In this document: positions 6,045 to 16,324 of the stretch, piece after piece
How the letters are laid out: each line of letters begins with the position of its first letter
Numbering within the stretch: the first letter of the stretch is position 1
Position numbers and translations under genes: made by a program
The notes under the pieces: generated by a model
Databases searched by the model: none
Seen by the model: only the letters and a program-made list of their open reading frames with translations
Told to the model about the DNA's origin: nothing
Origin: Limiplasma sp964504385
GTDB lineage: Bacteria; Bacillota; Clostridia; Christensenellales; Aristaeellaceae
Assembly: GCA_964504385.1 (NCBI GenBank)
Contig: CAZDEF010000031.1
Location: 1-29,447, forward strand
Length of the DNA: 29,447 nt
Direction of reading: 5' to 3'

Positions 6045-7068
6045 TGCGCTGGCCGCAGCGGCGCTGCTGGCCGGCTGCGCGTCGGCGCTGGCGCAGGAGT
6101 TCGACGGCACAGTGATCGCGGGCGAGACCGTCACCCTCACCGCGCCCTATGGCGGCGTGATCAAGCGCATGGATCTGCGCGAAGGCGCGTTGCTGAGCGT
6201 GGGCGACCCGGTGGCCGTGATGGACACCACCCGCGTGCTGGCCAGCGAGGATGGTACCATCCGCGGGCTGAACGCGCAGGAGGGCGACAGCGCCGAGGGA
6301 ACGGTGCTGTACCTCAGCCCCGTCGACCGCTATGTCATCAGCGCCAGCCTGAGCTATGCCTACGAAAGCCCCGCCACCACCTATGTGACCCTTGGCGAAA
6401 AGGTGTACATGAAGTGCGCCTCCGACGGCTCCCATAAGGCCGAGGGCATCATCACCGCCGTGAGCGGCTCCAGCTACACCGTGGAAGCCACCGCCGGCGA
6501 ACTGTATCTGGAGGAGACCGTGTACATCTACCGCACGCAGGACTATTACTGGCGCGAACGCATCGGCAGCGGCGCCGTGGCTCGCATGGCGGATATCGCC
6601 GTGAGCGGCTCCGGCAGCGTGCTGAAGCTGCATGTGCAGGACGGCGAGGAGGTGGAGCGCGGCCAGCTGCTGTTTGAGACCGTGGAGGGCAGCTTCGATG
6701 CGCTGCTCTCCCCCGGCAGCACCATCCAGTCCGCCGCCGCCGGCGTGGTGGCCCATGTGGCCGCACAGGCCGGGCAGAAGGTGCAGAAGGGCGATGTGCT
6801 GGCCACCGTGTACCAGACGGGGGATTATCAGGTGCAGTTCTCCATCACGGAGGATGTGCTGTCCTCCGTGCATGTGGGCGACTCCGCGCAGCTCTATTTC
6901 AACTGGAGCGAGGATGACCGCGCCTGCACCGGCACGGTCACGGAGATCTCCTATCTGGCCGAGGACGGCGAGGGGAGCGGCGAGGCTGCCTACAGCGGTT
7001 ACATCGCCTTTGTGCCGGACGAGACCGTGCGGCTGGGTATGAGCGTGACCGTCGTGCTGGATGATTGA
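6028..7068 (+). CDS. Adaptor B1, HlyD-like lipoprotein with two lipoyl-like motifs
   Basis: 346 residues. The start MKKLISALAA and a lipobox LAGC (Cys17) indicate a lipoprotein; cleavage at ALA/QE is the alternative. The protein begins with FDGTVIAGETVTLTAPYGGVIKRMDLREGALLSVGDP in outline (a lipoyl-like half at about 24-62) and has a second one near 240-268 (AGVVAHVAAQAGQ, VQKGDVLATV). A beta-barrel follows, ending in RLGMSVTVVL, the usual last strand of membrane fusion proteins. It is strongly similar to the protein at 13672 throughout. It overlaps the A1 end and is followed after 14 nt by the large secreted protein, so these are one operon. Likely an extracellular adaptor or accessory of the ABC exporter. 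Confidence 0.75.
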   Translation: MKKLISALAAAALLAGCASALAQEFDGTVIAGETVTLTAPYGGVIKRMDLREGALLSVGDPVAVMDTTRVLASEDGTIRGLNAQEGDSAEGTVLYLSPVDRYVISASLSYAYESPATTYVTLGEKVYMKCASDGSHKAEGIITAVSGSSYTVEATAGELYLEETVYIYRTQDYYWRERIGSGAVARMADIAVSGSGSVLKLHVQDGEEVERGQLLFETVEGSFDALLSPGSTIQSAAAGVVAHVAAQAGQKVQKGDVLATVYQTGDYQVQFSITEDVLSSVHVGDSAQLYFNWSEDDRACTGTVTEISYLAEDGEGSGEAAYSGYIAFVPDETVRLGMSVTVVLDD

Positions 7069-7082
7069 AGGAGGGAAAACGG

Positions 7083-10000
7083 ATGAAGCGTATCAAGCGA
7101 TGGATGGCCTGTGTGGTGGCGCTGTGCCTGCTGTGCAGCGCGTGGCCCGCATTGGCCGAGCAGGAAGGGCCGCATGCCGATCTTGCATGGCCCGCGCCCG
7201 CCGACAGGGACGAAGCGGAGCCCCCCGCCCCGCCGGAGCCGGAGACAGAGCAGCAGCAGTATTTCGCCACCCCGGATGACGTGCCCGCCTCCTGGCGGCC
7301 GGGCGGCGGGCAGACGGACGGCGGGGACGAACGCCCCCAGCCGGAGGATGAAAACGCCGATCTGGCCGCCGATACCGGCGAGGGCAATGCCTATGTCTAC
7401 AAGGACAACGGCTACCGCCACTACGGCACCATCCGCGCCCTGATCCGGTGGGACCGCCCCATCTACCTGTACACCACCAATGTGCTGGAGACCACGCTTT
7501 CGCTGGAGACCATCCGCCGCATCACCTTTGTGCTGGATCCCGATGTGTTCTCCGGCAGCGATGAGGACGGCGCGGAGTACTTTGTGTACGCCAGCGAGCG
7601 CGACCCCGAGGGCAACACCAAGGAGGGCACCGTGTTCGTGTGGGCGGGGCTGGCCGGGCAGGGGCCTGTCAGCTGGAAGCAGGACGTGGAGCAGGATCTG
7701 AACCACGGCTTCCGCGAGGATTGGTTCTTTGAATACGAGATCCAAGTCAGCGCCGAGAATTACACCGCCGATGCGCCCTGCGCGCCCGTCTTCCTGCTCA
7801 CGGCCTATCCGGAGCTGGAGGAAGGCATGCGCTTTGCCGTCAGCTGCGATGGCGGCGAGTCCGCCGTGCTGGACGGCAGCGCCTTTGCACCCGAAGCGTC
7901 CGGCGAATACCGCTTCTACCTGCTGGATGCGCAGGGCCGCACGCTGGCCCGCTCCGCGCGCTTCCGCGTGCAGTACGCAGCGGAGGGCGATGGCGGCGAT
8001 GTGCAGGGCCGCCGCCTGCTGGTCACAGCCCTGCCCGATGCGCAGACCGGCGCGACCGTGTTCACCCTCCGGTGCGAGCCGGAGCAGGAGGCGGGCATGG
8101 TCTTTGGCGTGATGGTGGACGGCGGGCCCGTGCAGGCCCTGCCCGGCGATACCTACACCGCCGAGGTCAGCGGCGCGTACCGCTTTGCCCTGCTGGACGG
8201 CTACGGCACTGTGCTGGCGCAGACCGAGGCGTATGTGGTCACGGTGAGCAGCGGCGGGGACGGGGACGCGCCCGCCGTGCAGCCCGGCGTGACGGAGTAC
8301 GAGCTGGAAGTGTCCGCCGAGGGCTATGAAGCCGGTCAGACCTGCCAGCCCACCTTCACCCTGACCGCGCATCCGGAGCTGGGCGAGGGCATGCGCTACG
8401 CCGTGAGCGTGGACGGCAGCGTGGTCTCCCCCATGGAGGGCGACACCTTCTCGCCCGTGTATTCCGGCGAATACCGCTTCGCCATCCTCAGCGCCAAGAA
8501 CATCGTGCTGGCGTACTCCGCCGCTTATGCCGTCACCTGTCCTGCCCCGTGGGAGGAGGACGACGAGACCGTGACGGAATACGAGCTGCAGGTGGAGACC
8601 AGCGCCTACGATCCGGACGGCGCGTGCATGCCCGCCTTCACCCTCACCGCGCACCCTGCGGCGGAAAGCGGCATGATGTACGCCTACACCCGCGACGGCG
8701 GCGACCTGACCGTGCTGGACGGCGGCACCTTCGCCCCGCAGCAGTCCGGCGAATACCGCTTCTATTTGCTGAGCAAAAACGAGAGCGAGCTGGCGCGCTC
8801 CGGCCGCTACCCCGTGATCTACGGCCGTGAGGAGATCCAGCAGGGCCGCCCCGCCGGGTTTGAGACCCGCCGCGACGAGGTGGGCAGCGACGAGACCGGC
8901 GACGAGGACGTGAACTTCGACCTGATCTTCAGCGGGCACGAGGTGAGCCCGGACGGCAGCGAGACCTTCGTGTACGAATCGCTGGCCGACCGGGTGGAGA
9001 TCACCACCCGCCCCGGCGCGAACCGCGTGCAGGACGGCATCGAGCTGGAGGTGTTCACCCGCTACCGCGAGGGCGAGGCGGCTGCCGTGCCGCCGCAGTT
9101 CACCCTGTACGGCCTGACCGAGGGCGACGGCTATGTGTACGGCGTGAAGATCAACGACGGCGGCTACAGCACGCTGAGCACCGGCGCGTACACCGCCGAG
9201 GCCGAGGGCGAATACACCCTCACCTTTGCCATCGTGGATCCCGCCTCGCAGACCGCCCTGCAGGAAAAGAGCTACCGCGTGCAGGTGGCCCCGGCGCAGG
9301 AGGACGCAGGCGAAACCGAGGACGATGCGCAGCCCGATGCAGTCGCGCTGGAGGTGACGGCGGAGGGCGAGACCGACGGCGCATGGCGCAATACCGTGCC
9401 CGCCTTCCCCTATGTGCTGACCGCCAGCGCCGATCTGAGCGCCCTTGGCTATGCCTTCACCGTGACGGTGGACGGCGGCGAGACGCAGACGCTGGGCAGC
9501 GGGCAGACCGTTTCCTACACGGATTACCCCGTCACAGAGGGCGAGCACACGCTGGTCTTTGCCATCGCGGATGAAAGCGGCGCGGCGGTGAGCACCGTCA
9601 CCCGCACGCTGCGGCTGGACTACACCGCGCCCCTGCTCACCCTGACCATGCTGGACGGCTACGGCATGAACATCATCGCGGGCGATACGCTCAGCGGCGG
9701 CTGCACCGTCACCGTGGAGGGGCTGGAGCAGGAGGTGAGCGGCAAGGCCATGACCGATGCGGGCAACGGCGTGTACTCCTACTCGCTGGTGGCCTCGCAG
9801 TCCATCACCTTCCCCGCCGGTTCCATCGCCGTGAAGGACACCGCCGGCAATGTGAACACCAACAGCGTGCAGGTCACGCTGTCGCTGGGCAATGGCGCCA
9901 TGGGCGGCGCGGGCGGCATGGGCGCGCTGGGCTCCCTCACCGGCGGCGGCAGCTTCGGCGGCCGGGGCGGCAGCGGGCGTTCCGTCAGCCACAGTGAAAG

Positions 10001-10529
10001 CGACACCAGCGTGGTCATCGCCTACAATGCGGTGGAGCTGGTGGTGGATGACGGCAGCATGCAGGAGCTGGTCATCGGCAGCGAGGCGCTGGGCCTGAGC
10101 CTGACGCGCAACGGCGCGCAGGCGGGCTTCACCGCAGCGTTCGCCAGCAGGAGCAGCGAAAACGACACGCTGGTGCTGCGCGCCAGCGATACGGACGCCG
10201 CCGCCGGGTATGTGTGGTCATTCGCGGGCACGGCGTACAAAAAGCTGGCCGCCAGCGGCGTGGACTATCTGGTGCTTCAGGTGGGGCAGGATGCAGCGTC
10301 CCTGTCCACGGCGGGCTTCTCCGCCGGGATCCGCTACAACATGTACCGCGCGCAGGGGCTGGCCAGCAAGGCCTTCCAGTACGATGTGCAGATGGGCGCG
10401 GCGGGCTTTGGCATCAACGTGACGGTGGAGGGGCAGACCTACGCCCTCTCCGGCGATCCCGGCGCAGACTACTATTATTACGACGTGTATCACGGGCCGA
10501 TGGAGCAGCTCCATCTGCAGGAAAACTGA
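7083..10529 (+). CDS. Large secreted protein with Ig-like repeats and Gly-rich linker
   Basis: 1148 residues. A classical signal peptide (basic start, hydrophobic core, ALA/EQ cleavage near residue 25) sends it out of the cell. After a Pro/Glu/Asp-rich stretch (to about 100) come related modules of about 80-95 residues at about 217-298, 311-387, 404-485 and 498-580, each with a FxLTA-type strand and the hallmark SGEYRFYLL or a close variant. Two more diverged Ig-like modules lie at about 652-735 and 753-846. A Gly-rich linker (about 937-964) precedes a C-terminal domain ending YYYYDVYHGP. There is no LPxTG, SLH or choline-binding motif. The GAAGGAGG site sets the ATG at 7083. It sits between adaptor pairs, so it may be substrate or partner of the ABC system. 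No known family recognised. Confidence 0.75.
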   Translation: MKRIKRWMACVVALCLLCSAWPALAEQEGPHADLAWPAPADRDEAEPPAPPEPETEQQQYFATPDDVPASWRPGGGQTDGGDERPQPEDENADLAADTGEGNAYVYKDNGYRHYGTIRALIRWDRPIYLYTTNVLETTLSLETIRRITFVLDPDVFSGSDEDGAEYFVYASERDPEGNTKEGTVFVWAGLAGQGPVSWKQDVEQDLNHGFREDWFFEYEIQVSAENYTADAPCAPVFLLTAYPELEEGMRFAVSCDGGESAVLDGSAFAPEASGEYRFYLLDAQGRTLARSARFRVQYAAEGDGGDVQGRRLLVTALPDAQTGATVFTLRCEPEQEAGMVFGVMVDGGPVQALPGDTYTAEVSGAYRFALLDGYGTVLAQTEAYVVTVSSGGDGDAPAVQPGVTEYELEVSAEGYEAGQTCQPTFTLTAHPELGEGMRYAVSVDGSVVSPMEGDTFSPVYSGEYRFAILSAKNIVLAYSAAYAVTCPAPWEEDDETVTEYELQVETSAYDPDGACMPAFTLTAHPAAESGMMYAYTRDGGDLTVLDGGTFAPQQSGEYRFYLLSKNESELARSGRYPVIYGREEIQQGRPAGFETRRDEVGSDETGDEDVNFDLIFSGHEVSPDGSETFVYESLADRVEITTRPGANRVQDGIELEVFTRYREGEAAAVPPQFTLYGLTEGDGYVYGVKINDGGYSTLSTGAYTAEAEGEYTLTFAIVDPASQTALQEKSYRVQVAPAQEDAGETEDDAQPDAVALEVTAEGETDGAWRNTVPAFPYVLTASADLSALGYAFTVTVDGGETQTLGSGQTVSYTDYPVTEGEHTLVFAIADESGAAVSTVTRTLRLDYTAPLLTLTMLDGYGMNIIAGDTLSGGCTVTVEGLEQEVSGKAMTDAGNGVYSYSLVASQSITFPAGSIAVKDTAGNVNTNSVQVTLSLGNGAMGGAGGMGALGSLTGGGSFGGRGGSGRSVSHSESDTSVVIAYNAVELVVDDGSMQELVIGSEALGLSLTRNGAQAGFTAAFASRSSENDTLVLRASDTDAAAGYVWSFAGTAYKKLAASGVDYLVLQVGQDAASLSTAGFSAGIRYNMYRAQGLASKAFQYDVQMGAAGFGINVTVEGQTYALSGDPGADYYYYDVYHGPMEQLHLQEN

Positions 10530-10540
10530 GGTGAGAAGGC

Positions 10541-11635
10541 GTGGCATCCAACGCAGTGCAGAACCAGAAGAAGAAAAGAAAGAAGCGCATCCGCCGCGCG
10601 GCGGCATGGCTGATCGTGCTGCTGCTGGCCGCAGGCGCGGTGCGGCTGTTCGTGTGGCCCAAGCTGACCGCAGGCGTGACCACCACCTATGACAAATACA
10701 CCGCCCTGACAGGCACCATCTCCAACGCGCTCAGCTTCAGCGGATCGGTCAGCGTGAAGAACAACGAGACCCACACCGCCGACGGCGAGGCCGTGGTGCG
10801 CCAGATTTTCGTGAAGGAAGAGCAGGACGTACGCAAGGACGACAAGCTGATGCGCCTGTCCGACGGCACCACCGTGAAGGCCAGCTTCGACGGGCAGGTG
10901 AATGCCATCTATGTGGAAGTGGGCGATGAGGTGAGCATGAATGAGAGCCTCATCCAGATCGTGGATTTCGGCAACATGACCGTTTCCATGCGTGTGGACG
11001 AATACGACATTTCCGATGTGCATGTGGGGCAGGAGTGCCGCGTCACCGTGACCGCGCTGGGCGAGACCTTCGCCTCCGAGATCTCCCACATCAACCGCAT
11101 CTCCTCCTCCATGGGCTCCACCGCCTACTACACCGTGACCGCCGAGCTGACCGTGACCGACAACGTGCTGCCCGGCATGCAGGCCACCGTGACCATCCCG
11201 CAGGAGGAAGCGGTGGATTCCGTCATCCTCTCCAGCGATGCGCTCAGCTTTGCCGCCAACAACAGCGCCTATGTGCTCATGCGCGATGAGGCCGGAACCA
11301 TGCAGCAGGTGGATGTGACGCTGGGCATCAGCAATGACAGCTATGTGGAGATCACCGCCGGGCTGAAGGACGGCGACGAGGTGTACAAGGTCTCCATCGC
11401 TGCGGCTTCCTCCGGCGGGCTGTTCAGCAGCCTTGGATCGCTGATGGGCGGCGGCGGAGGCGGCATGCCCGCAGGCGGCGGAGGCGGCAACATGCCGGAC
11501 TTCGGCGGTGGCGGCGATATGCCCAGCTTCGGCGGAGGCGGCGGTGGCGGCATGCCCGGCGGTGGCGGCGGCTTCGGCGGTGGCGGCGGCTTCGGCGGTG
11601 GTGGCGGCAACATGGGCGGCGGCGGACGGCGCTGA
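10541..11635 (+). CDS. ABC exporter adaptor A2 (YknX/MacA-like), Gly-rich tail
   Basis: 364 residues with a GTG start preceded by GAGGTG at 7 nt. A Lys/Arg-rich start and one membrane helix (about 21-38) anchor it. Lipoyl-like parts are IFVKEEQDVRKDDKLM (about 89-104) and FDGQVNAIYVEVGDEV (about 116-131); VDEYDISDV and NVLPGMQATVTIP match adaptor A1 almost word for word. The last 62 residues (303-364) are nearly pure Gly with Met, Pro and Phe, most unusual for an adaptor. It is followed by an ATPase and a MacB-type permease, the same order as yknXYZ of Bacillus subtilis, so it most likely works with them. Confidence 0.85.
   Translation: MASNAVQNQKKKRKKRIRRAAAWLIVLLLAAGAVRLFVWPKLTAGVTTTYDKYTALTGTISNALSFSGSVSVKNNETHTADGEAVVRQIFVKEEQDVRKDDKLMRLSDGTTVKASFDGQVNAIYVEVGDEVSMNESLIQIVDFGNMTVSMRVDEYDISDVHVGQECRVTVTALGETFASEISHINRISSSMGSTAYYTVTAELTVTDNVLPGMQATVTIPQEEAVDSVILSSDALSFAANNSAYVLMRDEAGTMQQVDVTLGISNDSYVEITAGLKDGDEVYKVSIAAASSGGLFSSLGSLMGGGGGGMPAGGGGGNMPDFGGGGDMPSFGGGGGGGMPGGGGGFGGGGGFGGGGGNMGGGGRR
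11447..11632 (+). repeat. Low-complexity GGC-rich tract encoding the Gly tail
   Basis: A run of GGC/GGA/GGT codons interrupted by short MPAG, MPDF, MPSF and MPGG motifs. It is the most repetitive DNA in the window and is prone to slippage and assembly error. Confidence 0.8.
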
Positions 11636-11650
11636 GGAAGGGAGGATATC

Positions 11651-12396
<746 letters not shown>

Positions 12397-12400
<4 letters not shown>

Positions 12401-13605
12401 AAAAGCTGCTGGGCGACCTGTCCATGTTCTGGGAGAGCCTGTCCATGGCCATCGCCAATATCATGCACAACCGTCTGCGCTCGTTCCTGACCATTCTGGG
12501 CATCATGATCGGCGTTACGGCGGTCATAGCGCTCATCACCACCATTTCGGGCGTATCCTCCTCCATTTCGGATTCGTTCACCTCCATGGGCGCGGGCAGC
12601 ATGAGCGTGACCGCTACCGGCACAGAGCTGACCGCCGGCCTGAGCGGCGAAAACATGCAGGAGATCAGCCAGCTGGAGCATGTGACCGGCGTGACCCCCA
12701 ATGTATCGCTGAGCCTGAAGGTGGCCTACGGCCGCGTGAGCGACAGTGGTATCGCAGGCGGCGGCACCAACGCCTACTACTTTGCCAACGACCCGGAGGC
12801 CCTGCTCAACGGCCGCGCCATCAACCCCATCGATATCGAGGACATGGCGCGCGTGTGTCTGGTGGGCGCGGACGTGCTGGAGGAATTCTTCTACGGCGTG
12901 GATCCCATCGGCGAGACCCTCTACCTGAACGGCATCGCCTTCACGGTGATCGGCATCCTGTCCGACAGCGCGGAGGAATCCGTCAGCGCCATGCTGGGCG
13001 GCAGCACGCAGATCCTGATGCCCTACACCACCGCGCTGAAGCTGAACGCCTCCACGCTGGTCAACAGCCTGACCGTGTACATGGACAGCGCCGAAAGCTC
13101 CGCCGCCGTATCCGCCGCGCTGGAAAACTATCTGGACGTGCTGTTCAATTTTGAGGATGACACCTACACCATCACCACCATGGATTCCATCGCCGATGTG
13201 ATGGACAGCATGCTGTCCATGATGTCGGCCCTGCTGGCGGGCATTGCCTCCATCGCGCTGCTGGTGGGCGGCATCGGCATCATGAACATGATGCTCACCT
13301 CCGTGACCGAGCGCACCGTGGAGATCGGCCTGAAGAAGGCCATCGGCGCGGAGCCGGGGCAGATCCAGATCCAGTTCCTGATCGAGTCCTTCCTGCTGTC
13401 CATGATCGGCGGGCTGGTGGGCGTGGTGCTGGGGCTGATCGTCTCCGCCGCGCTGTGCACGGTGATGGAGATCACCTTTGTCATTTCCTACGGGGCCATC
13501 GCGCTGGGCGTGGGCTTCTCGGCGGCGGTGGGCATCCTGTTTGGCTGGTCGCCCGCGCGCAAGGCCAGCCGCCTCAGCCCCATCGACGCGCTGCGCCGCA
13601 TGTAA
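12397..13605 (+). CDS. MacB/FtsX-type ABC permease (YknZ-like)
   Basis: 402 residues with the topology of type VII ABC permeases: one helix at about 29-52, a large extracellular domain (about 55-268), then three helices (about 276-298, 325-350, 362-384). The conserved cytoplasmic coupling motif RTVEIGLKKAIGA (307-319) and the ending KASRLSPIDALRRM are family signatures. Members of this family move substrates such as antimicrobial peptides, toxins or lipoproteins from the outer face of the membrane, and do not pump across the bilayer. It shares ATGA with the ATPase gene. A short CCGGC/GCCGG stem without a T tract lies between it and adaptor B2. Confidence 0.93.
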
Positions 13606-13671
13606 ACATCCGTGCCTGACCGGCCCACGAGCCGGAGAAAAAATATCTGCACCTGTAAAGGAGGGGCTACC

Positions 13672-14799
13672 ATGAAACGGAAAAAGGGAATGCTGTGTGC
13701 GCTGGCGCTGGTGCTGGCGCTGCTGCCCGCGTGCGCGCTGGGCGAGACCACCTTCGACGGCACGGTGGTGGCGGGCGAATCCGTGAGCGTGACCGCGCCG
13801 TTCGGCGGCACGGTGTCCAGCTTCCGCCTGCGCGCCGGAAGCCTAATCGCTCTGGGCGACCGCATCGCCGCCATCGAGACCACCAAGGTGTACGCATCCG
13901 CCGACGGCGTCATCGCCGGGGTGTTCGCTCAGCCGGGCGACGCCATCGAAAACGTGACCAGCCGCTACGGCGCGGTGATGTACATCGTGCCCGACCGCAA
14001 GTACTCCATCTCCGCCGACATCGAAAAGGCGTACAATTCCAGCGAGACCAAGTACATCAACATTGGCGAAACGGTGTATATCACCTGCGCCAGCGACGGC
14101 GCGCACACCGCGCAGGGCATCGTGACCGCCGCCAGCGGCACCACCTACACCGTGGAGACCACCTCCGGCGAGCTGCTGATGGAGGAGACCGTGAACCTGT
14201 ACCGCGATGCCTCCCGCTCCACCAAGACCCGCGTGGGCAAGGGCACCGTGGGCCGCACGGCGGAGATCGCCGTGACGGGCAGCGGCAGCCTGCTCAAGCT
14301 GCATGTGCAGGACGGCGACCGCGTGTCCCGCGGCGACCTGCTGTTTGAGACCGTGACTGGGCAGGTGGACGGCCTGTTCGCCACCGATAACGAGATCGTG
14401 TCCGATGTGAGCGGCGTGGTGGCCAGCGTGAACACCTCCGCCGGAGCCACCGTGAACAAGGGCGACACCCTGCTCACCGTGTACACCATGGACTCCGCGC
14501 AGATCGAGATCAGCGTGGACGAGTACGATCTGGTCACCATCGCCGAGGGCGACCGGGTGCGCATCTCCTTCAACTATGACGAGAGCAAGACCGAGCAGAC
14601 CGAGGGCGTGGTGAGCATGATCTCCCACATCAGCAGCGAGGCCTCCGGCGGCGAGGCCAGCTATCAGGCCTACATCGACTTCACCCCCGACGAGGACGTG
14701 CGCATCGGCATGACCGTGGTGGTCACCACCATCGATGCGGAGGATGCGCCCGAGGAGAGCGGGGACATCGCGGACGAACACCCGCAGGCCAACGGCTGA
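13672..14799 (+). CDS. Adaptor B2, HlyD-like secreted adaptor or lipoprotein
   Basis: 375 residues. A signal sequence ends either at LPAC (possible lipobox, Cys21, though Pro at -2 is unusual) or at ALG/E. It begins the mature chain with TTFDGTVVAGESVSVTAPFGG and carries two lipoyl-like halves (about 36-75 and 255-285), then VDEYDLVTIAEGDRV and the final strand RIGMTVVVTT. It matches adaptor B1 along its length, including SGSLLKLHVQDGDRV versus SGSVLKLHVQDGEEV, with a longer acidic C-terminus. The start at 13672 follows AAAGGAGG; the frame upstream of it lies in the spacer. It is the last gene of the operon before the shared terminator. Confidence 0.8.
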   Translation: MKRKKGMLCALALVLALLPACALGETTFDGTVVAGESVSVTAPFGGTVSSFRLRAGSLIALGDRIAAIETTKVYASADGVIAGVFAQPGDAIENVTSRYGAVMYIVPDRKYSISADIEKAYNSSETKYINIGETVYITCASDGAHTAQGIVTAASGTTYTVETTSGELLMEETVNLYRDASRSTKTRVGKGTVGRTAEIAVTGSGSLLKLHVQDGDRVSRGDLLFETVTGQVDGLFATDNEIVSDVSGVVASVNTSAGATVNKGDTLLTVYTMDSAQIEISVDEYDLVTIAEGDRVRISFNYDESKTEQTEGVVSMISHISSEASGGEASYQAYIDFTPDEDVRIGMTVVVTTIDAEDAPEESGDIADEHPQANG

Positions 14800-14811
14800 C
14801 GAACAGCAAAC

Positions 14812-14852
14812 AAAAAGCGATCCCCCGGGCGCGCGGTGCGTTCGGGGGATCG
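14812..14852. terminator. Bidirectional terminator between convergent operons
   Basis: CGATCCCCCG (14818-14827) and CGGGGGATCG (14843-14852) form a perfect 10-bp stem. On the minus strand it is followed by CTTTTTG, a strong terminator for the glycosyltransferase; on the plus strand TTCGTTC follows, a weaker end for the adaptor operon. Confidence 0.85.
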
Positions 14853-14866
14853 TTCGTTCATAGGGT

Positions 14867-16225
14867 CTATGCGTCCATGCTGTGGTCAGTGCGGTCGGTG
14901 GAGTGATCGGTGGAGCGGTGCACGGTCATGTCCTCGCTGCGGTTGATGGAGTGCTCCGTCTTGACCCAGTTGGACTGCTGGCGGTGCTTGAACAGGCCCA
15001 CCACCTGCGCCCATCCGGCCAGCACGCTGTTCACCACCACGCTGACGATCAGCAGGGGGAACTCGCGCAGGCGGAAGGAGATGCGGTTGTCCATCCACTC
15101 CGCCACATAGAACAGGAAGATGAACGAGTACAGGAAGATGGCGATGCTGGGCAGGTTGACCACCAGCCAGCTTTCGATGCTGGCGCTGCGCGCGGCCTGC
15201 ACGATCAGCCCGGCGCTTTGCATCACGCCGGTGATGACGCTCAGCACGATCTCCAGCACTAAGATGACAAACGGGGTCACGCTGTACAGGTAAAGGAAGG
15301 TGGAAAAGAATTCGGCAAAGGAGATGCGCTTATCCCGCAGCGCGCGGAAGAGCCGCCCCGTGTTGCGCAGCGCCACGAACCAGTGGCCCTGCGCCCAGCG
15401 CGTGCGCTGGCGGAAGCTGGCCTGCAGGCGTGTGGGCTTCTCATCGTAGATGCGCACATTGTTGTTCCACAGGATGCGCTTGCCTTCGCAGGTCGCCTCC
15501 ACCTGCAGCTCAAAGTCCTCCGTCAGGGACATGGCCGTCCAGCCGCCGCGGTCGTGCAGGTAGCGCGCCGACACCGCAAAGCCCGTGCCGCCGATGACGG
15601 AATTGAGCCCCATGCGGCTCTTGGCGTACTGGAAGAAACGGTTGGTGATGGTGTAGCTCATGTAATAGAACAGCGCCACCAGCCCCTTGCGGTTCTTCGC
15701 GCCCAGGTAGCACTGGATGACCTCCACGCTGCCGTCCGCGTCCAGATACTGGCTGTTGACCTCGCGGAACAGGTCAAGGTCGGCCAGATTGTCCGCGTCA
15801 AAGAACATGACCAGATCGTATTTGTCCTGATAGCCGTCCAGCGTCTTGAGCGCTTTCTGCAGGGCGATGGGCTTGCCGGTGGCGCCGTTGGGGCCGTCCT
15901 TCCAGCTTTCCAGCACATTGGCGCCCATGCTGCGCGCCACCTCGGCGGTGCGGTCGGTGCAGTTATCCGCAAGGATGTAAAAATCGTACAGCTCGCGCGG
16001 ATAGTCCATGTGTTCCAGATTGTCGATGATCCCGCCGATGACGGCCTCCTCGTTGTGCGCGGGCACCAGCACCAGAAAGCGCAGCTGGGGGGCGTGATCC
16101 TTGTAGTTTTTGGTGTTCTTGCTAAAGCCGAAGAAGCTGACAAAGATCTGCCACAGCATCAGCACAACAAGCCACCCGCTTAAAACGGTCATCACTGCCT
16201 CAATGACCTTCAGAAGGGTTTCCAT
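14867..16225 (-). CDS. Processive family 2 glycosyltransferase, membrane-bound
   Basis: 452 residues. An N-terminal helix (about 8-30) precedes a GT-A domain with VPAHNEE (54-60), the ADN of FFDADN (143-146, nucleotide-sugar and metal binding), TED (235-237, catalytic base) and QRTRW (273-277). The D, D, D, QxxRW set marks processive beta-glycan synthases (cellulose, hyaluronan, chitin or NodC type). Three or so helices follow (about 310-425) and could form the translocation path. The product is probably an extracellular polysaccharide, sugar unknown. The last 30 residues are rich in Ser, Thr, His and Asp. Start at 16225 is the first plausible ATG, though the GGAAGGA site lies about 14 nt away. 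It is monocistronic with its own promoter and terminator. Confidence 0.88.
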   Translation of the reverse strand: METLLKVIEAVMTVLSGWLVVLMLWQIFVSFFGFSKNTKNYKDHAPQLRFLVLVPAHNEEAVIGGIIDNLEHMDYPRELYDFYILADNCTDRTAEVARSMGANVLESWKDGPNGATGKPIALQKALKTLDGYQDKYDLVMFFDADNLADLDLFREVNSQYLDADGSVEVIQCYLGAKNRKGLVALFYYMSYTITNRFFQYAKSRMGLNSVIGGTGFAVSARYLHDRGGWTAMSLTEDFELQVEATCEGKRILWNNNVRIYDEKPTRLQASFRQRTRWAQGHWFVALRNTGRLFRALRDKRISFAEFFSTFLYLYSVTPFVILVLEIVLSVITGVMQSAGLIVQAARSASIESWLVVNLPSIAIFLYSFIFLFYVAEWMDNRISFRLREFPLLIVSVVVNSVLAGWAQVVGLFKHRQQSNWVKTEHSINRSEDMTVHRSTDHSTDRTDHSMDA

Positions 16226-16277
16226 GATGATAGACTGACATCCTTCCGTTGCATTTCCGTCAAACGGATAACGCCTA

Positions 16278-16306
16278 TTTATACTATATCGCGCGCGTTC
16301 TGTCAA
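16278..16306 (-). promoter_or_regulatory. Promoter of the glycosyltransferase gene
   Basis: Minus strand: TTGACA (16306-16301), a 17-nt spacer, TATAAA (16283-16278). Confidence 0.8.
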
Positions 16307-16324
16307 TCAGCCCGCGGAAAAGGA

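Noticed and set aside
6999..9992. Minus-strand open frame of 997 codons
   Set aside because: Antisense shadow of the secreted repeat protein; composed of Ala, Gly, His and Arg as expected for the complement of GC-rich codons.
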